From Blastomussa wellsi (Eukaryota; Cnidaria; Anthozoa; Scleractinia; Plerogyridae), in the NCBI GenBank assembly GCA_947652115.1, contig OX393564.1, positions 638,586 through 702,585 of the forward strand: 64,000 nt of DNA, in the 5' to 3' direction. Shown piece by piece: positions 57,401 to 64,000 of the stretch (position 1 is the first letter of the stretch; each line of letters starts with the position of its first letter). Below the pieces are notes generated by a model. It did not search any database, was not told the origin of the DNA, and worked only from the letters and a program-made list of their open reading frames with translations. A program made the position numbers and the translations under genes.

Positions 57401-60400
57401 GCTTATTTTAAGCTACTCTAACTTTATATGCGGATATCTAGACAACCAATCAGAATATCCAAAAAGCCTGACACAGTTTTGCTGATTGATGCTTTGTGGA
57501 TAACTGTGTGCATTCATTTTGCCCGTGCTGCATCATCCGATACCCGATAAATTCAATAGAACGAACCTCAGTAGTTTCAACTCTTACCGGCTCCTGACGC
57601 TTACTAAAAGGAAAAATAGCTCAAACTATATTTTTATCATAAACTCCAGATGTAGTTTGATATATAGTTTGTTAGGATTTTATTGAAAACAGCACGCGTA
57701 CAAATTTTTTCCTGAAGGACACCCGCGAAGGTGGGAAGTAACCTTAAGCCCTCCAGTGGTGCTTATCATTTGTTGGAAAACCCGGTTGGTTTGACTATTG
57801 CACAATGGTGAGGATTTTCCAAATTTTACCAACCAACCAGATAAGGCTACGCTCAATCACAGCAAGCATTCTGTTCTGCTCAGTTCCATAAAAGGACCTG
57901 GAAATGGACAGTTTGTCAATTGGTATAGAAATTCCTGACATTCCGTTCTGAATGGAAACACAGGTCTGGAGTACCTCTGAAGGCAGTCCACAATCTCTGA
58001 ACAGATCTTCTGGAAAGTTAACTGTATGTCGGCTCTCCTGCGAATGCAGACTTATTTCTGACTGCAATTATTTTGGGGTTGAGACAACTGGCAGCCAGAA
58101 ATCTGCATTCACAGGCTACTTCCCCCTGCAAAACTGAGTTGCCAAAGTTGTAAGTGAAACATTCAAACCTGTCCTGTTAGAGTAGGTAGGCAGTAGTTGG
58201 AAATTATTTTAAAATGGCTGATGTTTTGACGGGTTTCTTTCACATCTTTTTTGTTGGGAGTTTTGAATACTCTTACAAGGGGAAATAAAAAAGGTTACTG
58301 CCATCCTTGGGTTGCAACCACATGACAGGGAGGCCATTTTGGGGGTCAAAACAATAGAAAGTTTTTTGAAGGATTTACCGGTACATAAAAATAGAATTTA
58401 GTTCACAATTGAGAGAAAGGCTATTGTTCTTGACCACCAACATGGCCGCCATGACATCACTTACAAGCCAGCAATGGGGGATTTGAGTAATTGAGTGTCA
58501 AGTTAGTACGAAAATGACCTTAAGGGGGATAAAACTTGGTTTAAGTAAGCAGGAGGGTCAAGTTATCGAGGGTTTGAGTAACCGGAATTCAGTTCTACTT
58601 TCAAACCAATCTCATTCCTGAAGACTTTCCTTCTCCCAGTTGCTGAACAATAGAAGCTGACGAGACGCACAAGGAATGAGGAACTCCTGGGATCTTGGGA
58701 ATGATACATTGGATAGAGTCTCGAGTACCAGCTAGTGTGTACACTAGGATGGAAAAATTTGCTCTGAATAGCATGTACCAGTTGATAATCCTGCTTTAGA
58801 ACCTTATTACCTCTGAGTAATTGATCCATTAAAAAATGTCAAGCACTGGATCAAGCCCTGTTTTAATAATAAACTTTTCATATAAAGTCTTATAGATCAT
58901 TATTAGGGCTGAGGGTATGCAATCAGCTAATCAACTGAGGGCGCTGTCCATTTGTCAGAACTGGCCGGTCGGACTGGTCTGTCCGTAAATGGTATGTGCG
59001 AGTTCTGAGAACTGTCAGAACTGGTTCTGGTCAGATTGGCCCTGCTTATAGAGTATGGCCGCTCAGTTCTTCCGGTCCGACGTGCTACGAGGAAATATTG
59101 TGTGGGAATTTTACACGTGGAAAATGGCGGCAGGTTGATCAGACTTGTGGTGGGTATAATAGATTTATACCTAAATTTTGTGTATTGCTTTGACGGAGAG
59201 GAAAATTGCTTTTGTTTGAAATTTGTGTCACTAAGTCTGCCATGTTGTTTACATCAGCTCTTGCGTGTATATCATGCGAACTGGCCTTTGGACATTCCAT
59301 TTAGACCGATGAGGACCAGTTCTTTCCCACCGACCAGTTCTAAAAAATGGAAAGCACCCTGAGTTTGACAGAAAACTACATCACATCTGTGTTACCAAAC
59401 TCATTCAAAATTCATGAGGTTTATATAAGAAATAATAAAATGTGATGATGGTTTGGATATCTCATCTAAGATTTTTAAGAATTTATTTCCTTATTTACTC
59501 CTTAGGTTTAGTTTCAAGTGATAAGCTAAGATATCGGTAGCAAACACTCAAGACAGACTTTCACCACACTTTCACACACAAAAATTTTGTTGAAAATATT
59601 CCACATCATTCTCAAATCCCTTTTCAGTGTTGATGCAATAAAGCACAGTATCAGGGCTGAATGTAACAGTCAGACAGTGGCCAGCCAAAATTGGCCAATG
59701 GTTGGACAGAATCTCTGGACAATTTTTACACAGGTCGTCCAATTTAAATGCCAATGATTTGTGTTAACAACATTATAAAGGATGAGTTCTGTAAAGTTCA
59801 CCACATCCAACCTTACTACTGTTTTGTCCCATCAAAATTGTGACTTAATCGGACATACGTCCTTTCAAGGAAAACAAATTCTTTTCAGCCCTGCAGTATT
59901 CCCTGTTTGATGTATTACATCAAGTCTTGGTTTGCCAGAGTTTTTATGTTAATATTCTAAGAGCATGGTCCAAAATTAAAGATTATCATATACTGGATGA
60001 CCCTTTGGAAATTAGGGATGAAATATTGTGGAATAACAAGAACATAACTATCATGTGTAAGTCCATTTATTACAAGGACTGACATGCTAGCAGAATTGTT
60101 AAAATTAGGGATCTTTTGATTGGAGGAAATAAATTTATTTCCTACAAAAGCTTAAGGTTACTTCAAACCTTCGCGAGTGTCCTCCAGAAAAAAATTCGTA
60201 CACGTGCTGTTTTCAAGGAAATCCGCACAAACTAATATCAACAGAAAGGTTATAAAATGTAGAATTTAATAAATGTTTTGGGTTTTGCTTTCCAAAGGCG
60301 GCAGAGGCCGCGAACTCCAAAATGACCGACTGATGTTCCAACTAATCAATAGGGTATGCAGATTTGATGGTTTTCCATGAAATTTGGTCAGAACATTCAC

Positions 60401-63400
60401 TGATAGATATGGAACAAAAGTGTGATAGCGAATTCCTTTATTTTAAATACTTTCCGCATGGCGGCCTATAGCGCAACAGGTTACACGATTTTTTCGATAG
60501 CCAAACTTGACAGATCTATAAAAAGATAACCAATAGAAATAAAAAATGCTGACACGTTTTTGGAGATTGATGCTTTGTGATTAACACTGCACAGCTACTT
60601 TGCAAAATTATTAATATATGTATTTTTAATGTCAACTTTACACAGACCCCAAATCCCCTGCTTTTCCAGCTTTTTTGGCATTATTAAAAGAAAAAATTCT
60701 AGTACACAAAGCTGCTGCTGTTGCAAACAGAACCCGCAAAAAAATCCACGTAAGGTGGTTATTTCTCTTACCTTGTTAATTAATTTTTTTATTCCTTTTT
60801 GGCTTTTGTTTTCTTTCTTTTGTTTGTTTGTTGCCTGTGTCGAAATTAGACCGCTTTTTAAACTTTTCCTTATCGTAATTGCCATTTAATGATTAAATTT
60901 TGTTGGCATTGCATTAACAAGTGCTGCTGCAATTTAGTGCTGTTTATAGTCAGGTTGTCATTGTTAAAGAATCTGACCCACCCATTATGCATCGCGAGTC
61001 AAACCGCCATTTTTGGGGCCCCGAAAAAGCGAGTTTTAGCTACCGACATATTTTATCTGTTTCCAGCGACGTTGAATGCTTCAAGCAGGTGACATCTTTA
61101 CGAAAATATACTCCTCGCTAATTTTTCTTTCTTTGGGGTTAGTGATGCAATTATGTTTGCTGTAATGAAACATATATTAACAGCCAATAAAAAAATAACA
61201 TAAAATTGCTAAACGCCAAAAATCCAGTCTTGCCATACTCAATTGCTGCATGTAAATTTTACTTACCGGTACTTTTGACTGGACCTATAAACCATGAATG
61301 CTTGATGAATTACATGAAGTCTTGCCACACTCACTTCCTGTATGTAAATTTTACTTACTTTTGACTGGACCAAACCATGAGTTATCATAACTTCTAAAAT
61401 CATCTTCTGCTTTTTCTTGTTCCTCTCGCCTCTGTTGTTGTTCCCTTCGTAGCCTTGCACCTTGTTCTTTAGCATACTTTTGAAGTTGTGTGGTCGTAAA
61501 ACGACCATACATCTAAAAATCAAGGATTCAGAATTTAACTCTGTACATCTCTCTTGGGGCATGATTACATGGCGAATTTCAGCCCAGTGGGGTGGGATGA
61601 AATATTGTTGCCATTACAGTATGCTGCCCTATTCCCGGACACTTTTTGCATAAACCGTAATAAACAACACAAACAAGCTGAAATTCAGCCGCAAGTTAGC
61701 TTCCACTTCTGGTAAGTAGGTCGTAAAGTTTCATCGCCTGAAGCTCTTTGGATTCTTCGTAATTTTGGAAAGAGTTAGTCGAGTTGGATGCCCTATTTCT
61801 GGATGATCGTTACGAGATAAACACTCCGCTTTTCATGGGAACATTCTTCTCCCTCGTGGCAAAATATATATTATAAAAGTTGAATAAAGAAACATTCATT
61901 TCAAAGATTGCCTTTTGTCCGAAATCGAAAGCTCTTTCTTTTGATTATTTAGCGAAGAAGTCATCCATAGTTTGGAAACCACTCAAGCCGACATATTTTA
62001 TTCGGTTTCATGGTAAGACCAGGAAGACTGGCGACTGATTTATTAGATGCTGGACTGGACTTGGAATGCATGGAAAACAACAAGCAAGATTTCAGATAAG
62101 TTGAAATTACGAATTAGAGAGTTATAAAAACGCTTGTCTTTCAACACTCTTCGAAGACATTGCATTTAAAACAGAAACTAGTTTGCTCTCATTAGGTGTC
62201 CTGAAATAGGCACACCTCACCAAAAATGCAAGTAAACTCTTTTGTGGTCAAGTTCAAAGATACGAAACTGAAAATGGAAAATTCTTATATGCTGACAAAC
62301 CTGGCCATTTAAGCTTTACTGATGTCCAAAAAAAAGTTTAATCTGTAGCGCATTTTGCGAGAACAGACCGCTTAACGTTAAATAGGAAAATCGCATTTAA
62401 GGAGAAACAAATTTTACCTACCTCGACTTAAAACTTGAATGTCCCCGCCTAAACAGAGTGTGGCTTGGCCACGAAGGCATCAAACGAAAGCTGACTAGTT
62501 GATAAGTCTTCGGAACATATCGATCGGATTTGCTTTATTGTTTCAACAAAATACGCAAGTGTCCGGAAATAGGGGTGTCCGGGAAATACATTCTCTTCCC
62601 CCATAGCCCTTTTCGTTTCTCTTAGCCAGCAGGACCTTGGCACGAAAAACAAAGGGCTCTGGCGACATATGATTTTCAAAAAAATTCTAATTTTCTTTAT
62701 TGGCTGTTGAGAACAAACAAAACTTAAACGGAAGTGAAAATGTTCGCCGGCCGCCTTATTACAATACACAACATGTAGAACCATCAATGCAATATACATG
62801 AAGTCCGGAAGTCCTAGAATCTCGGACTTGAAATCGTATGTCTCCAGAGCCCTATGTTTTTCGTGCCAAGGCCCTGCCGGCTAAGAGAAACGAAAAGAGC
62901 TATGGGGACGAGAATGCGGGAAATAGGGCAACATACTGTACATGACCATTTTTATCCCAGGCTGAAATATGTTTTTGAGAAAACAACCTCACTGCTACAT
63001 GCTCATGTTACCTTTTCAGCCCGGGCTGACATTCCATTTCAATTACCTGGACTTTTTGTGGATTTTTCAGCCCGCTCAGCCCGTTTGCTCAGGCTGAAAA
63101 CCCTAGCCCGGTTTGTGAAACTGGCTAGAAGCCTGTGCTGAATTTCAGCCAATGTAATTGTCATTTTTTTTTCAGTAAAAACCACAAGACTATATTGATC
63201 TGCCTGGGGAACAAATTTCTGATTTACAGCTGTAAAAGTGTGTTAAATTCCCTTCACAGATGAAGTGCCAGATGGCTAAAAAACAATTCATTATCAATTT
63301 CAAACTACATGTAATTATGGACGAATATATAATGAGCAATTACTGTTTTTGAACACAGAAAAACACGCTGTTTTTAAAATTTGTGACATTAACCTTTTCT

Positions 63401-63786
63401 TTATTTGAAAAGGGTTTTATACAGTTTAAGTTAAGATTAAATTAGGCTAAATCTAAAAACATTTGTCAATAGTTGAAGAGGAATACTTGCAGAACAAATT
63501 CGTGTCGTCAACGGCGTTGTATCCAACATGAAAAAATTAATTCAAGCTTCTACAATTTCACACATATTTTTAATAAGGTTCAATAAGTAAAATCAACTTC
63601 GTTAAATTACGGTACAAATTAACAGTTACACGAAGTGAAATCGACGAAAGTTCGATTGCTTTCACGTCGCGAGAACGATCTGCTTAAGTTTATATTATGT
63701 TCACAATGTGAGTCAAAACACTTCGAAAGGACATTGTCACTTACCAGAGTTTGTTCAAAACCATAAGAATCCTCTTCTTCCATCAT
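38751..63786 (-). CDS. CLCN2: ClC-2-like voltage-gated chloride channel, 26-27 coding exons
   Basis: Plasma-membrane ClC chloride channel with cytosolic CBS pair. Exons 5' to 3': 63786-63745, 61512-61359, 49692-49564, 49019-48894, 48524-48439, 48319-48272, 48156-48079, 47942-47864, 47737-47612, 47417-47333, 45565-45458, 45277-45193, 45023-44868, 44602-44533, 44345-44241, 44013-43916, 43686-43577, 42715-42582, 42076-41926, 41551-41482, 40729-40657, 40436-40381, 40166-40122, 39614-39510, (39423-39352 optional), 39207-39121, 38918-38751. All phases join; 857 or 881 residues (human ClC-2 is about 900). Hallmarks: FEQTL/MYGRF N-terminus, GSGIPE, GKE/GPFVHIA with gating Glu, [41 protein letters not shown]1 VADIMKT and [16 protein letters not shown]2 [14 protein letters not shown] and [11 protein letters not shown]. 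Val follows SIE where exchangers have the proton glutamate, so a channel is expected. Start: two adjacent ATGs at 63786. Confidence 0.95.
39352..39423 (-). other. Candidate 72-bp in-frame cassette exon in the ClC CBS2 domain
   Basis: Bordered by TTGGCAG and GTAGGT splice sites, phase 0 on both sides, open for 24 codons (includes [10 protein letters not shown]). It falls between exons 39614-39510 and 39207-39121, which join directly in the standard CBS2 alignment (TSLLK to VHKLF). If used, it inserts a charged loop into CBS2. It could also be chance. Confidence 0.4.
42441..42476. repeat. (TAA)n microsatellite
   Basis: About twelve uninterrupted TAA units in a ClC intron. Confidence 0.95.
42926..43420. 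repeat. Minisatellite, 9 copies of a ~55-bp unit
   Basis: Nine repeats containing AGAAGCACAACACAGCTTG, TTATGCAGGTGGCCAGCAAT and TGCTCAAGGCATATT, with unit lengths from about 52 to 55 bp caused by small deletions. Located in the ClC intron between exons 43577 and 42715. It generates a spurious repetitive open frame on the + strand. Confidence 0.97.
45791..46619. mobile_element. Tc1/mariner-like non-autonomous transposon, copy A
   Basis: Ends CAGTATGTTGCCCTATTTC and ATAGGGAAACATACTG, inverted, flanked by TA on both sides (45789-45790, 46620-46621). 829 bp, no transposase frame. The same element lies inverted at 61617-62938. Confidence 0.82.
46975..47304 (-). pseudogene. Penelope-like element remnant (linker and start of GIY-YIG domain)
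   Basis: Minus-strand translation contains a [12 protein letters not shown] start, [26 protein letters not shown], the cysteine knuckle C-x4-C-x2-C ([12 protein letters not shown]) and [20 protein letters not shown], then stops. Frameshifts and a stop are present. Same family as 53110-53690 on the other strand. Confidence 0.82.
49929..50102. mobile_element. hAT-like MITE remnant of the CATTCTCGTCCCC family
   Basis: Inverted segments CAAGAATTGAGACCTCTGGC (left) and GGCCAGAGGTCTCGATTCTTG-type (right). The right end has GACCAAAAGGATCATGGCC and CTCTGGGGATGAGAATG; the left terminus appears eroded. In ClC intron 2. Confidence 0.55.
50110..51799. other. ClC intron 2 segment, mostly featureless
   Basis: Contains the MITE at 50751-50932 and a small palindrome (TTTACAAGGCTAAAAATT / AATTTTTAGCCTTGTAAAT) at about 51538-51613. 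Otherwise AT-rich with no gene seen. Confidence 0.6.
50751..50932. mobile_element. Small foldback MITE
   Basis: AGCAATAGAGGACTTGTCCC plus ATGTTTACATAGCCTC at the left mirrors GAGGCTATATAAACATGGG plus GTCCTCTATTGCT at the right. About 182 bp. Confidence 0.75.
51800..52065. mobile_element. MITE with TGCACCTATCAATGTTAAGC termini
   Basis: Left TGCACCTATCAATGTTAAGC and right GCTTAACATTGATAGGTGCA are exact inverted repeats, followed by G-rich and C-rich runs. Flanked by TAA on both sides, a 3-bp duplication compatible with PIF/Harbinger insertion. Confidence 0.78.
52426..54723 (+). CDS. Small single-pass membrane protein, 101 aa, nested in ClC intron 2
   Basis: Two exons on the strand opposite to the host ClC gene: 52426-52491 (22 codons, GTAAGT donor) and 54484-54723 (stop TGA). 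The N-terminal ~45 residues are polar and acidic ([19 protein letters not shown]), then C-G-P-D-M-W-Y. A strongly hydrophobic stretch about residues 53-85 ([18 protein letters not shown]) can span the membrane, and a short basic tail includes KTGMRG. Second-exon codons begin with ATG, so initiation there (79 aa) is possible. I do not recognise a family. Reading-frame continuity across a good donor/acceptor pair and the clear topogenic pattern support a real gene. Its intron holds a Penelope fragment and a MITE remnant. Confidence 0.62.
53110..53690 (+). pseudogene. Penelope-like element remnant with terminal segment
   Basis: Contains [33 protein letters not shown], a frameshift, [15 protein letters not shown], an in-frame [34 protein letters not shown] and [18 protein letters not shown]. 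This is the RT C-terminus and zinc-knuckle linker. The endonuclease is deleted and the frame joins the terminal segment (GGGCTAACGCTCGAAACGTC from 53559, a degenerate hammerhead core). In the intron of the small 52426-54723 gene. Confidence 0.85.
53693..53935. mobile_element. Degenerate copy of the 51800-52065 MITE
   Basis: Shares GAGGGGGGTCGGGC, the ACTTTGACTGTGAGGTTTGT-type segment and the intact right end GGGCTTAACATTGATAGGTGC, with a long C run (53885-53914) and an inserted GATAAGATAGGATAAGATAA stretch. The left end is eroded. Confidence 0.7.
54777..54892. repeat. Hairpin element just downstream of the small gene
   Basis: GTGCACTATCAAGTTATGGA and AAGTTTGGAGAGCAC at the left are mirrored by GTGCTCTCCAAACTT and TCCATAACTCGATAGTGCAC at the right. 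It starts 54 bp after the stop and may be in the transcript's 3' UTR. Confidence 0.8.
54893..55925. other. ClC intron 2 segment, no gene recognised
   Basis: Contains a 91-codon + strand open frame (55360-55635) with a hydrophobic N-terminal half but no homologue I recognise and no splice support; treated as chance or a remnant. Otherwise AT-rich. Confidence 0.45.
55926..56711. mobile_element. Non-autonomous transposon with TTAA duplication (piggyBac-like)
   Basis: Ends GGGCCCAATACAGTATCTT and AAGATACTGTAATGGGCCC, inverted, flanked by TTAA at 55922-55925 and 56712-56715. TTAA target use is characteristic of piggyBac-type transposases. Non-coding. Confidence 0.78.
56995..57743. mobile_element. 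TTAA-flanked foldback element enclosing a LINE fragment
   Basis: Imperfect TIRs of about 175 bp (left 56995-57172, right 57588-57743; GGTTACTTCCCACCTTCG, TTTTCCTTTTAG and GTCAGGAGCC in inverted copies). Flanked by perfect TTAA (56991-56994, 57744-57747). Between the arms is the C-terminal end of a reverse transcriptase (57180-57345). Confidence 0.82.
57180..57345 (+). pseudogene. LINE reverse transcriptase C-terminal fragment inside the foldback
   Basis: Translates with [20 protein letters not shown] and FLATFRQML, the conserved end of CR1/L2/jockey-like RTs. There is no other part of the LINE on either side. Confidence 0.75.
57748..58934. other. ClC intron 2 segment, unassigned
   Basis: CCCTCCTGCTTA near 56926 and TAAGCAGGAGGG near 58544 are inverted and may be the ends of an older element that encloses 56995-57743. 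Minus-strand open frames at 57795-58067 and 58563-58829 show no recognisable domain. Confidence 0.4.
58935..59363. mobile_element. hAT-like MITE
   Basis: Left CTGAGGGCGCTGTCCATTTG with AGAACTGGCCGGTCGG; right CCGACCAGTTCT with ATGGAAAGCACCCTGAG, inverted. Internal repeats of TCAGAACTGG. No clear target duplication. Confidence 0.65.
59364..60151. other. ClC intron 2 segment, nothing recognised
   Basis: AT-rich sequence with no gene, repeat or element ends that I can support. Confidence 0.5.
60156..60605. mobile_element. One-ended relative of the 56995-57743 element
   Basis: Begins TTAA then GGTTACTTCAAACCTTCGCG and AAAAAAATTCGTAC, like the left arm of that element. Later it shares GATTGATGCTTTGTG with its interior. 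No right arm found, and no LINE fragment seen, so it may show the family without the captured segment. Confidence 0.55.
60606..61358. other. ClC intron 2, 5' part, no gene recognised
   Basis: AT-rich. Two direct copies of a GTAAATTTTACTTAC-type segment (about 61252 and 61343) flank the donor of ClC exon 61512-61359. Confidence 0.5.
61617..62938. mobile_element. Tc1/mariner-like non-autonomous transposon, copy B (inverted relative to copy A)
   Basis: Ends CAGTATGCTGCCCTATTCCC and CGGGAAATAGGGCAACATACTG, flanked by TA (61615-61616, 62939-62940). Internal order matches copy A at 45791-46619 in reverse orientation (for example GGCATCAAACGAAAG and GAGAACAGACCGCTTAA). It is interrupted near its right end by the hAT-like MITE at 62588-62916. 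Confidence 0.82.
62588..62916. mobile_element. hAT-like MITE nested inside Tc1/mariner copy B
   Basis: Left ACATTCTCTTCCCCCATAG and right CTATGGGGACGAGAATG with ~85-bp inverted arms (both with TTTCGTTTCTCTTAGCC-type and CCTTGGCACGAAAAAC segments). Flanked by identical CGGGAAAT (62580-62587, 62917-62924), extending to a shared ninth A. Confidence 0.88.
63159..63744. other. ClC intron 1, 5' part
   Basis: AT-rich, no gene or repeat recognised; ends at the GTAAGT donor (minus strand) of ClC exon 1. Confidence 0.55.
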
Positions 63787-63796
63787 CTTGCTTCAT
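63755..63796 (-). promoter_or_regulatory. Upstream ORF overlapping the ClC start codon
   Basis: An ATG 10 nt upstream of the ClC ATG pair opens a 13-codon frame in a different register, ending at TGA inside exon 1. The uATG has weak context (T at -3). The second ClC ATG has A at -3 and G at +4, so leaky scanning is likely. Confidence 0.5.
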
Positions 63797-64000
63797 AGAG
63801 GAAGAATTGCGGGGCTAAATACGAAGTAAAGACACATCACTCGAAATACATTTATCTGTGACAAACATTTCTCGGTGGAGATATCGCGTCGGCTATCGCG
63901 TCGCGTAAGAGTACTCAAATGGTTGTAGCTGCTGACCTGTATAGTGCTGTCGCGTGAGTGTTGTGAAGCGATGGCAAAAAAATTCCGCGAGTGTAAATTT
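63787..64000 (-). promoter_or_regulatory. Presumed 5' leader/promoter of the ClC gene
   Basis: Upstream of the start on the minus strand, with CpG-containing repeats (TCGCGTCG, GTCGCGTGAG). No TATA box in a convincing position. The transcription start could lie here or outside the window. Confidence 0.35.

Larger units (their letters stand above)
61564..63158. mobile_element. Outer element of a three-level nest (ATTACAT...TTTCAGCC termini)
   Basis: Left ATTACATGGCGAATTTCAGCC and right GCTGAATTTCAGCCAATGTAAT are imperfect inverted repeats; CAGCCCGGGCTGA-like motifs recur inside. It is split by the Tc1/mariner-like copy B. Lies in ClC intron 1. Confidence 0.6.

Noticed and set aside
57795..58067. 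90-residue minus-strand ORF as a gene in ClC intron 2
   Set aside because: No recognisable domain; flanked by inverted CCCTCCTGCTTA motifs that suggest repeat DNA.

Overview
The window looks like nuclear DNA of a marine invertebrate, most likely an anthozoan cnidarian such as a stony coral. That is inference, based on GT-AG intron-rich animal genes (EML, ClC-2-like, claudin-like), a composition that is AT-rich by eye, and dense small foldback elements, tRNA-derived SINEs, Penelope-like elements and THAP transposons of the kinds reported from corals. No rRNA, tRNA gene or CRISPR array is visible. All gene models were built by hand from splice sites, reading phase and protein motifs.

Layout. 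1-13315 (+): the 3' two-thirds of an EML (echinoderm microtubule-associated protein-like) gene, 14 exons, entered inside an intron that opens with a 650-bp pyrimidine tract. 13316-16160: convergent intergenic DNA. 16161-19728 (-): a two-exon orphan seven-transmembrane protein with an N-terminal C2-C2 cysteine cluster, possibly gustatory-receptor-like. 19729-25805: repeat-rich intergenic DNA with DNA-transposon foldbacks, a LINE tail and a Penelope-like remnant followed by two hammerhead-ribozyme motifs. 25806-34346 (+): a claudin/PMP22-type four-TM gene with two alternative first coding exons spliced to the same last two exons. Its large intron carries a complete 5.87-kb two-gene DNA transposon (27231-33097). 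34347-38750: convergent intergenic DNA. 38751-63786 (-): a complete ClC-2-like chloride-channel gene of 26-27 coding exons. Its 11.7-kb second intron holds a small opposite-strand gene (52426-54723) and many mobile elements. 63787-64000: its presumed 5' leader and promoter.

The most notable object is the transposon at 27231-33097. It has 13-bp terminal inverted repeats and an apparent AT target duplication. It carries two intact, convergent, intronless ORFs: a THAP-domain DDE transposase, and a 926-residue protein that appears to join a SWIM zinc finger, a YqaJ-type nuclease, two PHD fingers and a Ulp1-type cysteine protease. The host genes have no evident functional link to each other; the cytoskeletal, junctional and ion-channel genes simply share a TE-rich neighbourhood. 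Several TE insertions are nested two or three deep with readable target duplications, which gives a relative insertion history.
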